From positions 5,574,406 to 5,638,405 of the forward strand of contig NW_024609836.1 of assembly GCF_016920785.2 (NCBI RefSeq): a DNA stretch of 64,000 bases, read 5' to 3'. A program made the position numbers and the translations under genes. The notes beneath the pieces are model-generated. The model saw only the letters and a program-made list of their open reading frames with translations. It was not told the DNA's origin and did not search any database. This DNA comes from Ixodes scapularis (lineage: Eukaryota; Arthropoda; Arachnida; Ixodida; Ixodidae). This document shows, piece after piece, positions 45,650 through 57,251 of this stretch (its first letter is position 1; every line of letters starts with the position of its first letter).

Positions 45650-45808
45650 ATTACCTTTAACCGTTTTGAACCGGTTACCGTTATATCTTTTTTCGGTTCG
45701 GTTCCGGTTCAGTTCCAAGATGGCGGCGAAGATTTCAGTTCAGTTCCGGTTCGGCTAAAAATAACGGTTCTGTTCCAGTTTTCGGTTCGGTTCCGGTTCG
45801 ACACCCTG
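45650..45808 (-). mobile_element. hAT-type terminus with CGGTTC repeats
   Basis: Read on the minus strand it starts CAGGGTGTCGAACCGGAACC, followed by many GAACCG/CGGTTC motifs, like the subterminal repeats of the 4530-5750 element but a different motif. Its other end was not found, so it is truncated or the end lies elsewhere. Confidence 0.55.
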
Positions 45809-45816
45809 CAGCTGAG

Positions 45817-46378
45817 CCTCTAGCGTTTATTGTACTAACTCTATGAAACGAACTCGCCAAAAGACACAGGGCGCCCTAATAATAATAATAATAATCTTCG
45901 TTTGCAAAGGAGTTTTACCCCGAGTGGCTTGCTCAGCTAGAACAGAAAGGCGAAAGCCCGTACGCTTGTGCGTCTGCTAGCCAACCACCCGGGGCAGGAA
46001 AAAGCAAGTACAAAAACATAACAGAAAAATGATAACAACATGTACACGCTAGAAAAGGGATCGCGGGAATGCGCGGCGGAGGACGGCTGATTTTGTCCGG
46101 TCGGTAGGGAGGGGGGAACGAGCAGACAAGGGGGCGGCCAAAAAGTCCCTAAGGGCAGCCGGGAGCACAGAGTTGGTATGGCGCACAGTACGTGCAAGCT
46201 GTGGATCTGGCTGACCGGATCGCCTCCCTATTCGGATGTAGGATTTTGGCATGTCCCTGCAGCATTGCCCGACCTCCTAGGGGCAATTTCCACATGTGCA
46301 TCTGAAAGAGGATACATTTCAGTTGAAAAATTATCTTCTACGCTTATGTGAAAAGGGAGCTTCAGGCAGATGTGAGAG
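45817..46378. other. No gene recognised; short (AAT)n
   Basis: An AAT microsatellite at 45877-45895. GCCTCTAGCG...ACTCTATG at 45823-45845 is the reverse complement of the start of the outer TIR family (30718). Confidence 0.5.
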
Positions 46379-46468
46379 TGGCGTGCCAACGTTTCACTAG
46401 GAGACCTGCCTTCTTCAGGAGACCTAACCCTGAAGAAGGTAGGTTTCCTAATGAAGTGTCAGCACGCC
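46379..46468. repeat. Inverted repeat with PLE-like CTGAAGAAG core
   Basis: Left arm 46379-46419, read on the minus strand, gives CCTGAAGAAGGCAGG, then CCTAGTGAAACG. The right arm (46429-46468) gives CCTGAAGAAGGTAGG, then CCTAATGAAG. The CTGAAGA...GAAAC spacing is reminiscent of hammerhead-type cores reported in PLE termini; stem pairing is imperfect. Confidence 0.5.
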
Positions 46469-46560
46469 GTTCTGAGATCCACCTGAGAGGTTAGGTCTTC
46501 ACATTCTTCCTGCCAGCCTGGACTCCCTTGGTGCTATGTTTGTACTTTCTATAGTTCTGG

Positions 46561-46773
46561 TCACCCCAGAAAATGCAAGTTGCACAAATAGTTCTTATCT
46601 GCATAATGTAGTTCGTACTGGACTTGGGACCCCTGGCTTTCCTGTTGCTGGCTATCACGTCGTTCCCTTGCTGGCAATGGGGGATCAAAGTTGTACGGAT
46701 CAGGCACATATCTAGCTCCTTGCTGCAGGCCTCCCAAGTCTGCTCCAAGCGGCAGGCTGTCGTCGTCGGACAT
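46561..46773 (-). CDS. Possible exon of an unidentified gene
   Basis: On the minus strand TTTATTTTCAG (AG at 46780-46779), a good splice acceptor, is followed five bases later by ATG (46773). The frame reads MSDDDSLPLGADLGGLQQ, then YVPDPYNFDPPLPARE and ends at 46561. The acidic start and PY.F.PP pattern loosely recall the P2X7-C-terminal-like proteins that are abundant in ticks. That is a weak resemblance, and no second exon was found. It could be chance. Confidence 0.3.
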   Translation of the reverse strand: MSDDDSLPLGADLGGLQQGARYVPDPYNFDPPLPARERRDSQQQESQGSQVQYELHYADKNYLCNLHFLG

Positions 46774-46780
46774 AGATACT

Positions 46781-47590
46781 GAAAATAAAGCATTTGGATC
46801 AATGAAACATTTGATCATGTATGATCAGTTACATTTATTTTTCTCTGACGGTTGGATTAGCTCTGGAAAAGTGTTGTAAACAAGAATGTTTAGTAGGAGT
46901 TATTTTAATTGAGTTGTGTAAATTACACATGTGTATTACTTTGTTGTGCTGGTTTTGTGGGAATTGTGTGTATGTGATTGTTCTTACCAAGCTACGGTAT
47001 CAATAAAAAAATGAAACAATAATTGCACCCTCTTTTTTGGTCCTTGACATTTGCATAGGTGGCTACATGTGATTGCTTATGCTCATGTCACTAATTTGCT
47101 GTTACCCTCTAACAAAGAACAAAACCAAAAAAAAAAAAAAACGTGCATGCAAATATTAGTTACACTCTGAAAACAAACAAATGTGCACTGAAGCCTAATT
47201 ATCGCAGCATGGATCATTTTCGCGGACACTTTTGCTATTGACAACAAACGTGTAGTCTGTCGTACAGCTCTATAAAGGTGCACAATTGGGCAACTAAATT
47301 TGGAAATATGTGCGGTCAAACCGGTCAAACGCACACCGCCTTGGCCGCACTACGCGCCGGGCGTTTCCGTGTGTACGAGTAAATGTCTAGCGCCTGTAGA
47401 AACAAGCGGCGAGAAAACTTCGCCATTTTCGGGAAAAAATGCGCAAATTTGGGGGTTTACGTGCCAACCCAACGAGGGGTACCTAGCACGTCCCAACGGA
47501 GGTCTGATTATTAATTTGGACCACTTCGCAATCTTTTGACGGGCAACCGATATCTCGGTTACACGGCGCCTTCTCGGTAATAAGCAAGCG
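46781..47590. other. No gene recognised
   Basis: AT-rich up to about 47230, with a 15-A run at 47128-47142. No domain was seen. Confidence 0.5.
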
Positions 47591-47591
47591 T

Positions 47592-47668
47592 AAAATTACG
47601 AGCATCTCGGTCGGGATTCTAACCCGCCAACTGGGGATACGCAAGCTGACCTACGTTCCGGGACAACA
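47592..47668 (-). pseudogene. Degenerate tRNA-like sequence
   Basis: Minus strand: box A-like GTAGGTCAGCTTGCG and box B-like GGGTTAGAATCCC with a four-of-five T stem. The anticodon arm and acceptor do not fold well. Possibly an old SINE. Confidence 0.35.
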
Positions 47669-49515
47669 TTTTGTGGCATATCGGAAAAATTAGAGCGCGA
47701 GTACACAGCTTTCGCCAGCGCTGAAAACCCTTCCTGACGAAATGTCTGGTGATGCCAAACCTTCGACGGCACATAAACGATAACTGAAAGAAGAGTTAGG
47801 GCACGGGCGAGCTGGTGACCGAAGACACGGAAAGACGATTATGTGGCACGTCACCTCGCACAGCAAAGCTTCGTGGGATGTGTGATGGTTTGTAACTAAG
47901 CTCTAATGTATCAACTTCGTGAGGACAAACGAATGCACCACACTGTTGATTTTACTACAGTTCTTTTGTTCTAGCGGGCATTGGCCGTGGCACGCTCGTA
48001 CGTAGCACATATACATGTATTGTTTACTCTATTTCAGCTTCTGAAATGCCTACGAAACATACGCTTGAGAAAACTTGCCTTTTCTGTAAAGAAGCGCTAG
48101 CTTCGTCCCCGGTGGTGAAGACGTCGTTGGATGCTGTAGAGAGCTAGGTTGGCGAAAAGTGCGGAGCAGACGACACTGGCGCTTGCTCCCCGCTCGCTCG
48201 CCCGCCCGTCCGCGATCGTGGAGAGATTCACGTGGCGGCTCGAACCACGTGGTTCGTCATAACGTGCACATGCCTCTGACGACACGAGACCAATGTTGCC
48301 TGTCGCATTCAAAGTTTCGGTTTCGGTTGCTGCTAATGTTGAAAATACGATTACACAAAAATATTTCACATTTCGCGAATCCAAAGACGTCAAGTTGTTC
48401 ATCAGTGCTTTGGGAAGTGGAATCACAAGTAATCCCAATTTTTCTGGAATTGAGCGGAGTTGCCCTTTAAGGGCCGCACGTCCAGCCGCAAGTTTTCTAG
48501 GTATATTCTCCCGCACTGGCACCGGTCGTGGCATATTTTTCTGCCCTTTTAAAAAATAGCACGTGCGTGCATAGCTTTGATAGGCGCTGAAGATGCGTGA
48601 GCAAAGATTTCGAAAGCTGCTTTTGTGAAGTCACTCTCTGGGGAAGTGCCTTCACAGCGCTTTAAAAATGATTCTATGCAGCATCGATTCACCAAATTAC
48701 CAGATAATTTTTATATTTGAGATTCTGGAGGTCAAATGAAGAAGATTGAAAAGTGTTTTCTCAAATACAAAACCGCTTCAGCCTCTCTTTAAATATAGTA
48801 TGTTCCTGAAATTTTTAATGAGTGAAAATAGACCTATGGTTTCAATTAGAAACTTGCTAAGCATCATCAAAACACACTAAATCAACTTTCTTTCTGAATA
48901 TATAAGATAAGAGCAGCATTTTACGGCGTTCTAAAAAAATGGTCAATTTCGACGTGTTTCCAGGCTTCGGTTTCTTACCAGAGCGCATCTTTGCGGCTGC
49001 GGTCCTGCTGCCCGGTGGCCGCAGTGCGAAGCCGCCCCCTCGCCTCCCTCGTAGGATGGAGGGAAGCAAGGCGCACATGCATTGCGTGTCTAAGGGGGAA
49101 CAGGACCTTGGGCGCAGAGATGAGCTCTGATAAGAAACTGAAACTATATAGAAACTCGTCCAAATGAAGCGTTTTTACAGAACACGTAAAGCGCTACCCC
49201 TGCATTCTATCCTTCTAAAAAGAGTTGATTTTGTGGTTTTCAATGACTCGGCAAGTTTCTAATTGAAACCATATGTTCATTTTTACTAATTAAAAAGTTA
49301 ATCAACAAATTGTATTTAATTATCTGACTGATCGTTACAACTAGGTCGCTATACTACGTACGCCTGGCCGTATAACTCGCCTGCACAAACCGCATTAATT
49401 TAGCTTTCACGAGCTTTCTAAACATATATGTAAAGCTTAAAAAAAATCGCCCTGTACAACAGTGAAAAGGGGATACCAACATGCTAGAGCCATATGGCTC
49501 CACCATGGTGGTATT
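47669..49515. other. No gene confirmed
   Basis: At 48046 an ATG follows a splice-acceptor-like TTTACTCTATTTCAG and gives a 33-codon frame with CLFCKEAL; this is too little to call. The rest shows no recognisable coding sequence. Confidence 0.4.
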
Positions 49516-49719
49516 GCCTTTTCGCTGGTATAGGATGTCCCATATTACGTTGTGCACGCATGCTTCGTCCGCCTTCATGGTTCCGACATACTCCACTACG
49601 CTGCTACAGGATGTCCCATAATACGACACGCTTGTATGGTTTCACCCAGCTGTGTCGTTCCGCTTTAACCCACTATACTGGAGCCGCCTTTTCGCTGGTA
49701 TAGGATGTCCCATATTACG
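49516..49719. repeat. 34-bp perfect direct repeat, 170 bp apart
   Basis: GCCTTTTCGCTGGTATAGG... occurs at 49516-49549 and 49686-49719. A third shorter AGGATGTCCCATA lies near 49611 between them. Confidence 0.8.
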
Positions 49720-49793
49720 GTTACGCTTGTATGAGGCTTTTTCCATAATCTTTCCATCATCGAGATTTTCCAACAGGGTATTTTTTGGTAGGG

Positions 49794-52700
49794 ATGGGTG
49801 ATTTCACCACAAATCGTGCAGAAAAAAAAAGTTGAATGGTTAATTTTGCTGAAAAAAAATATTTTATAGCGTCGTCTCTAAAAACGCAGTAGCCACAAAC
49901 CGCAAGTTCGTCAGATTTTTGGTTCTCAACTTACGAATTTCCAAAGAGGCCGCGGCGGACAGCTGTTTTTCACATCCGTCCTGGGTCCGATGTTTCGCTC
50001 GATCTCCCGCCGTGGATTTTTAGTCCACAATATATTAACCTTCTTTATGCACTCTGTGAGCACTGGTAAAAGGCTCTAATACGATAAAAAAGTTTAGGCG
50101 CTTTGCTTTTTTTTCTGTAAAAATGTCAAAAAACGCCCCCTTGGATAATTGTTCACAAACTTTGAGATTTAAATAGTGGCGATTTTTTGGGGTTACGTCG
50201 ATGCTTTTTATGTCTAATGATATCCCAAAACACGCTTTTTATATATATTATAAAGTCGTACAGCTGTATAAAATTTCATGTGCGGTACGTTTACGTTAAT
50301 GCAATGTGAAAACCGAAAAGTACCAATTTTGATATCTATTTTCTGAAAAAACCTGTTTTTTTATTTTTTGTTAAAATGTAGATATGATAGTTGTTTACTC
50401 AAAAAACCAAGTAGAGAACGTCTGTATTTTGTTTGTATGTTCTATATTTAAGCCTCAATATCGGAAGAGACGTCTTTGTTTTGCATGAACTGTCAGACAT
50501 AGACTCGTGCGTTTCTATGAATTGTGAGAAAGTTTTCTTGAATTTTGTTTGCGCTTTGTAATTGATTATAAACACATTTAGTGGTATTGATTAGTTATTT
50601 ATGTTTTGACAAGAGCGGGAAATCACGAGAAACATATCTAATCAAATCAGCCGGCCGAGTAGACCTTGAATATTGAAGAGGCACAGACGTTGTATTGCTT
50701 CGATTTATAAAACGTTCACTGTAAACTAGCATGACTAGCTATGATCTATCATATTACTATGACATAGAAATTCACCACATGATCGATATATTATAAACAA
50801 TTCTTTCCGAAACCAAACGCTAGGGTTTGTACACCGCACATCGCACAAATCACCTGAGAATAGCCTTTCACTTCCGTAATACACAAAACTGAAGACACAG
50901 AAACGGTCCGAAACACACGCACAGATTGTCACGAAGTTGGGTAGGGAATAAAAGTAAATAAATAAGAATAATATTACCCAACTCCGATATTGACGAAAAT
51001 TGCGTTAAAAATAAAGTATTTAGGTTCGAGCGGTGCCAAGGCGATAGGTCCACGCCTGGTGGAGAGTCCGGCTAAGAAGTCGACGGCACGTAAAGGTAAA
51101 AGAAAAAGATAAAAAATTTAATCAAGATAAAAAAAAAAAAAAAAAAAAACTCAGCCGAACAGGGCAAGAACCAAAGCCAACTCCTCCGGGCATTCCCTAA
51201 ACGGGGCACAACCAAATCCGTGCGAACACGCTCTCTACAGCACCGCCACGCAACTACGCCATGACGAAATAAACCCAACAACTAAACAATGGTAACAAAC
51301 AGTAAGTAAGAAAACATTAAAAAAAAAAAGAAAACGTCCACCAGAACCGCACCCGAGAAGCAAACTTCAATGGGGTGAACAAACAAACGAAAAAAAAGTA
51401 AAAAAGTCTTAACTGGCCGACGCCGAGTCCAGTCCCACGACACTGGAGCCTGACAGGATTACGGTGTCCAGATGATGCTCGAATCTGTTCTTCACTCTAT
51501 TACGCACATCCACGACGGCTGTGCGGAACAGTGGCTGTGCGGAACAAAGTGAAGAACAGATTCGGGCAGCGATGCGCGAGAATGTAACCGAGACGTAACA
51601 TGCCTCGAGCTTTATATCGGGAGAGGAGCTTTCGAGGTAGTTACTTCAGTAACTCAAAGTTTCTTTTTCCCCTTCCCTTCTTCAAAAGAACACGTCAGCC
51701 GGCGCTAACTTCACATCTCCGAGAGAAGGCCACTCTTCACAAACGGTTATGGTTGACAAGGAGGCTGACTTCGACCCAACTAGTTTCCGGGCAGAATAAA
51801 CACAAGCATATTTACCAACACGCTCGTTTTTAATGTTAGTCTCCGGGCTTTGCTCTCTCCAAAAGAGATAACCTTTCGGTGCTATCGGATCTCTGCGGAC
51901 TGAGGTAGAGCACGGCCGTTTCAAGGATATATGGCGCTCGAAGCTTGGGCAAATACGCGGTATCGATTCACGCGTGCACGGATGGCTGGTTTCGAAATTT
52001 CCCTACACCCCTCCGGAAACCGCCACATCTTCGTGTGTGCGTCTGCGGGATTTTTGTTGCGCGCTGCCGGTTTTAGCGCCCACGCGGTGTTGTTTTGGCC
52101 GGCAGAACTGTTCTTGACCGTCGACATTGTAAGGCCGTGGTGTCCTCATCCTCCCAGGCAACAGTTCCTTTGCTTTCGACTGACTGACTCCTCCAGGTTG
52201 CCCGTCACTGTTCGCCGCGTCAACGACACATTCGTACCATTTCACTCCTCGTGACACAGGGTGCGCTGCTCGCTTTACTATCACGGGCCGTCCTATCTAA
52301 CACAACGAGCGCGAAAGGTCGTGGTCATCTGCTGGTTCCGAAAAGGCGGGACGTTCATATATATATGCCAATGAAGGCCCCGCATCAATACGACATCTGG
52401 CGATATCTACACACCAAATATTTACGACGCCTGCTGGTCTGTTAAGAAGTGTTGCTTTCTATTTAAACTCCTCCAATGGAGCAAGGCTCCTATAATAAAA
52501 TTTAAGTAATGAATAAATATAACAGGGTGGAACTACTGTATTTCATTTTTATGTGGGAACGTTGAAGAAAGGGAAAAATATTTCAAAGTACGAAAGTTCG
52601 TTTCCAGCCTTAAAAACACGTTTTTGTACGATATTGATGCTTAAATATATAACATACAAACAAAATACACACTTTCTCGACTTGCTTTTCGAGTATAAAA

Positions 52701-53302
52701 CTGTCATATCTCCATTTAATTTCTTTTTATTTGAGAAAATCAATTTCAAAATTGGTACTCTTTGGTTTTCGCATAAAATTAACGTAAACGTACCGCAAAT
52801 AAAATTTTATACGGCTGAGTGATTTTATAATATACATAAAAAGCGTGTTACGCGCTCTCCATGGACATAAAAAGTATCGACGTCACCCAAGTAGATCGCC
52901 AGTATTTACTTGTCAAAGTTCGTCAACAATTAACCGAGGGTGCGCTTTTGACATTTTTACAGAAAAAAAAAAAAAAAACAATAACGAAACACTTAAAATT
53001 ATAATATGGTGTTAGAGCCTTTTACCTTTTCTCACAGAGCGCTTGAAAAAAGTCAATATAATGTGGACTGAAAATCGAAGGCGCGAGATTGAGCGAAACA
53101 TCGGACCCACGACGGATGTGAGAAATACTGCTTTCCGCCACGACCTCTTTTAAAATGTGTAAGTCGAGAACAAAAAACACAACGAACTTGCGGTTTGTGG
53201 CTACTGCGTTTGTAGAGACGACGCCATAACATATATTTTTTTTCAACGAAATTAAAAATTTGACCTTTTTTTGCCAGCACGATTTGAGATGAAATCACCC
53301 AT
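49794..53302. mobile_element. 3.5-kb structure with about 670-bp inverted arms
   Basis: The left arm (49794-50463) and the reverse complement of the right arm (52629-53302) align along their length at roughly 75-80% by eye. Both start ATGGGTGATTTCA. They share AAACGCAGTAGCCACAAACC, GGTCCGATGTTTCGCTC, CTGTAAAAATGTCAAAA and GCGGTACGTTTACGTTAA in the same order. The 2.2-kb centre has no recognised transposase. It may be one DNA transposon with long inverted ends or two copies of a family in opposite orientation. The right end abuts a TA microsatellite, so no target duplication can be read. Confidence 0.65.
50464..52628. other. Centre of the inverted-arm structure; no gene recognised
   Basis: It holds A-rich runs (51129-51149) and a small inverted repeat CGAATCTGTTCTTCACT (51481-51497), reversed at 51551-51567. 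Open frames near 51600-52250 show no family features. Confidence 0.45.
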
Positions 53303-53424
53303 ATATATATATATATATATATATATATTCTTTTTGGGCGCTTCTTCTGGGCAGAGTGTCGCGCACTGGCGTAGGCAGGGGGGGGGGGGGGGGTCGGAAG
53401 CTGAATACCCCCCCCCCCCCCCCT
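53301..53424. repeat. (TA)n microsatellite and poly-G/poly-C tracts
   Basis: TA repeat 53301-53329, then a long G run near 53378-53394 and a C run near 53409-53423. Glycine- and proline-rich frames here are artefacts. Confidence 0.9.
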
Positions 53425-53994
53425 CCCGCGCGGTACCCCGGGGCCCCGGTGTGTTTTCGTTCGTCACCCTGCTTACGCACTCGATATTGCACAGCGCACA
53501 GACGGAAGGAGGAGCGCGGATTATCTCCAACTTATATGCTTTCGGGAGAAATGTTTGTGAGCTAGAAAATGCTTAAATATATACAATAGTCAATATTTCT
53601 TCATTCATGATTATTTGATGGGATGCGGAACATGATCCCAGATATATAAAAAAACGGATATTTCGGAACATGTGTGGGGTGAAGGATTGCAATTTCAAGG
53701 CAAAGTATAAGAAACTATACTCACTGGAATAATGATTAAATAAAATTAAAGTGGACATAATAAAGCGCACACACGGTGAGAATGTAAAACCATATCAGTG
53801 ATGAAAGGAATAATAAATAAATTGTAACAACAATGGCGCTGTAAGCAACGGGTGGCGCTGCGCTCGCATACATTTCTTATACTGATCAGAATTGCGTGCT
53901 TTGGACTTGAAACTACCGCGAAAAAGAAAGTAACTGTGACTAGTTATGTCAGAAAACAATTTACGAGCTTTCTTGATCATTGCCTTTATGGCAA
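53425..53994. other. No gene recognised
   Basis: AT-rich; no features. Confidence 0.5.
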
Positions 53995-54341
53995 GCGCCT
54001 GCATTTTAACATACAGCCGCCTGCGTTCACGGCTAAAAATATCAAGGATATCCACCGCTTGAACTTCAATGTCGCGGCGAAAATTCAAACGCACTAGACC
54101 GAGCAGTCGCTCATTCGAAGTGTACGCTTCCAGGTATGTTTTTGAACCGTCGCAATAAAAAGAACGAGGGCTCAGCTTCCGACGTCGTTACGCGCAGAGT
54201 CGCTAGGATCTCGAGGAGACGATCGACGTTTCGGAATAGGGCCTCCGAACAGAGGGCGACCACCGGTAGCGCAGACGTGACGGGCGTTTCATGTTTCTCC
54301 CCCTTTGATGGGACGCCTAAAATGTTCCTATTTTTAGCCAA
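53995..54341 (-). pseudogene. hAT transposase C-terminal dimerisation remnant
   Basis: Minus-strand frame ALFRNVDRLLEILATLRVTTSEAEPSF, then LLRRFKNI. This matches the conserved pattern of the hAT C-terminal domain (ILATLPVTT..ERSFS.LRRLKT). After a one-base shift near 54108 it continues ERLLGLVRLNFRRDIEV, the usual segment after that domain, to about 54000. The rest of the transposase is absent. It is an old fragment and is not obviously linked to the non-autonomous hAT elements at 4530 or 45808. Confidence 0.75.
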
Positions 54342-54344
54342 GTT

Positions 54345-56685
54345 TCCCTCACTTCGTGAAATTTGCCTCCATTGGAGACGACCGTCTCAATGGTCGCTCA
54401 CGGACGCGATGAAGTCCGTCTTGCTTTCTGCTTTGCATGTCGATGTGGCATCCGATACAATTCGTTATTAGAGTAATGTTGCCGTTGCGCGGAAAATCAT
54501 AAACTCCGAAGAGCCCGTATATCATTACCACGCATAGCCGCAAGGGTATTCAAGTATGTTTTCACGTTTGGCGGGTGGTTTGAGTATTTGTGTGTGTTGT
54601 GTGATGTGATTTCTCCAACTGCGGGAACCACGAGTTCCGACTGACGACTTCTCATCGCCCCCGCTGGTGCCATTGGACCAGACTGCAAGATAAAGTGGCC
54701 TAGCAAAAATAAGACTCGTTCCTCCGTCATCGTGCTGTTTAGCACGAATTCGTTAAACCTTTAATTGATAATAAATTTTGTTTTGTGATTGTTCACAATT
54801 ACCCTCGCCCAAAATATGGGTCCCTATAGTGTTTGTGCGAGGACGGTTGCTCCAATTTCTCAGCGTCGAGATTTTTTTTCCTCTGGATGCTTAATTTCTA
54901 GTGACAACATAGCCTACCGGTTACAGCCAGACGGCGCAAGTAGAGTGAGAGCGAAAGGCTATAATCTGCCTCGATGGAACTTTGCTAAGGGTGAACCATA
55001 AACACCTCTTGCCTGACGACGGCTTCGATATCCTCTATGTTTACAATATCAACGGACACATATTGAAGCATGACGCAGCGAAAAGCCTGATACGCCTTCG
55101 CAGTAAAAGCGCACTCCGGTAATAAGTAGTCACGTTCCGATTGGCCCGCCATTCCACAACTTCCGCCGTACTTGCATGTTATGTGATCACGGCTTCCTCT
55201 TGCTCCAGACGGTGGAACCAGAGTAATAGCTCGCGTTTGAACAATGCAGCGGCCACTTTCAGGCTTACCCAATGTTTCTTGGTTAAGTCAAGAGATTGCG
55301 CCAAACCAAACCGCATTGCGGGTTGCCTATAGAACAGTGTCCGAAATCGAAGCCCTCAACGATAAAAATGTGAAACAATATTCTCAAGCGCAGTCTCTTG
55401 TGAAAAGACGGCCTGCGCATAAAATAAGGTTTTTGCTTTTTACAGCACTCTTTGCATTGGTGTTGTTCTTGGAGCATCGTGACTAGGCCTTTCCGACGTT
55501 CTTGCCCTACGATATGTGCGAAGGTTTCTAAAAAAAAGGAGTCTCGCAAGAAGCGCAGTCCCCCATTTACCGTGTCATTGCGTCAGCATAAACAAACATG
55601 GCAGCGCCCATGGAACAGAGCAGACACTGGTCTATAGCTATCCTTGTGTTTTGTCTGGCCTTCATGCTGTGAGGAAGCTTTTAAAGTTGGTGGGGTCGCA
55701 ACTACAACGATAGCAGAACAGTGAGCCACCACGCCCGTATTCCTGTAAAGGAAGCCTGCTCCGTTTTCAAAAATTACTATGCAGCTTTAACCGCTTTATC
55801 TTAACAGCGCCTCGCTAATCTGTGCGCGAGCGTACGTACCGCAGAGGTCACCCCGCTTCGTCATTGGGGGAGCGGGGGGGGGGGGGGGGGGATTCATGCT
55901 ATTGGGATCCCTACCGAAATAAAATCCCGGCTACGACACTGTCTGTCGCGGACTCAGACTATCGCGTACCCGCCATCATTTTTCAAGTAACGTGCAGTCT
56001 CTCGGTAAGGCTGTTTGCTTTCAATACAAACACGATGAAGCGGATAATATTTAGTTTACATCGACTGCGTATTGTGACCCGAAGATATCATTGTACGAAG
56101 ATAAGCGAACCGCATAAAAAGTGTTATTTGCCTTCGTGTTTTTTTTTTTGTTTTTTTTTTATTATTCACGCTTCATTTTATAATATGTACAATGAATGCC
56201 TGGATATGAGTCGGATGGGGCTCCAAATTGTGTGGATACGGTACAAAGTCTGCGGACGCGGTTCGGAAGCAGATTAGCGAACTGTTATCCGCGCAAGGCT
56301 TTAGAAATGGCGACCCGAACGCTCTATACGCGAGATGCCAAAATTATTACGATGACGACTGATACTTTGATACGGAAGCGGTTTAATTATGCCCAGTTTG
56401 TGTATTTCCAATAAACAGAGGACGCGCTATACTTCGCAGGCACGCTTTGAAGGACAAACAACACGCTGCCTTTTTCAGAGCAAGCTCACGCCAATTTCCT
56501 CCATCAGGCGTACATGAGCACCCCGTGTGCGTGGAAACCAAATTCGCAGGAAGACCGTGCGGATGTGAACCACACCGACAGCAGTGCCATCGCTAAGGCG
56601 TGACGTCACAATCAAGCGTTCGTGGCATATATCCTCTGGAAAAAAATAAACACGACGCTAAAGTCTGGTCTTTCATTCAATTTTT
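54345..56685. other. No gene recognised
   Basis: About 2.3 kb without recognisable domains. It includes a poly-G run near 55875-55890 and T runs at 56141-56160. Confidence 0.5.
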
Positions 56686-56691
56686 TTTATT
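56686..56691 (-). terminator. Poly(A) signal of the Kunitz gene
   Basis: AATAAA on the minus strand, 60 bases after the Kunitz stop codon. Confidence 0.65.
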
Positions 56692-56750
56692 CCCAGTACT
56701 TTTTCGTTTTCTCGTTTTGATGGAACGAAGAAGTAGACGCGAACCAGTGT

Positions 56751-56935
56751 TCACCGAGGTCGGTTAACACAGGTTCTCTCGCATTCAGCCTTGGACGCGT
56801 GATCGTTCTTTGTATTATTGCAGACTGTGCCCCACTCTGGTACGCATCCTTTTCCATCGAAGCGCCAGTAGTGGTGTCGAGGCTCGTAACAATCCGCCAC
56901 ATGCCTCCAAAGATAGCAGCGGGGGTCTCCTTCGC
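56751..56935 (-). CDS. Terminal exon of a Kunitz/BPTI-domain secreted-type protein
   Basis: On the minus strand TTTATGTTCCAG (AG at 56937-56936) is followed by 185 bp in phase 1, ending at TGA (56753-56751). It encodes GEGDPRCYLWRHVADC and continues through HHYWRFDGKGC, VPEWGTVC and KAECERTC to a stop. The cysteine spacing is C-x8-C-x14-C-x7-C-x12-C-x3-C; BPTI is 8-15-7-12-3. Phase-1 borders are usual for Kunitz exons. The Tyr-Trp-x-Phe-Asp core is kept. The position after the second Cys (P1) is Tyr, and the Gly-Gly before the fourth Cys is missing, so it may not inhibit proteases in the classic way. An N-glycosylation site (NNT) is present. The signal-peptide exon was not found; it should lie at higher coordinates, possibly outside the window. 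Confidence 0.8.
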
Positions 56936-57251
56936 CTGGAACATAAACGTGTCCGGAGCGTAAGTTCTCTCGCTACACTTGCGCCGTAAAGTCAGAACGG
57001 CGGACTCCGATTAGCGCTCCGATTGGATGGGGGTGGCTATAGCAGACCTCGAGGAAGCTAGGGTATCTAGGTCTACCCACTATCCTTCCAATCGCAGCCA
57101 ATCGGAGCTCGGCGTTCCGACGTCACCGCGATCCCCTGCAGAAAAGAAAGCAGACGAACTTGCGCTCCCGATAAACTCTGCCACACCATACAAGTCCGAT
57201 TGCAGTCGACCATATACGATACCATGAAACCAATCAAGCAACACCAAAAAT
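56936..57251. other. Intron or intergenic; imperfect inverted repeat
   Basis: Upstream of the Kunitz exon on its strand. CTCCGATTGGAT near 57018 and CCAATCGGAGCTCGGCG near 57099 are inverted copies, suggesting a small foldback element. Confidence 0.4.

Noticed and set aside
48046..48147. 33-codon frame after an acceptor-like site
   Set aside because: Too short, with one Cys pair only and no donor or homology.
53271..53576. Gly/Pro-rich frames
   Set aside because: Artefacts of TA, poly-G and poly-C tracts.
56687..56944. 85-codon minus-strand frame over the Kunitz exon
   Set aside because: It is the wrong register; the Kunitz register has the full six-cysteine pattern, an acceptor and a stop with a poly(A) signal.
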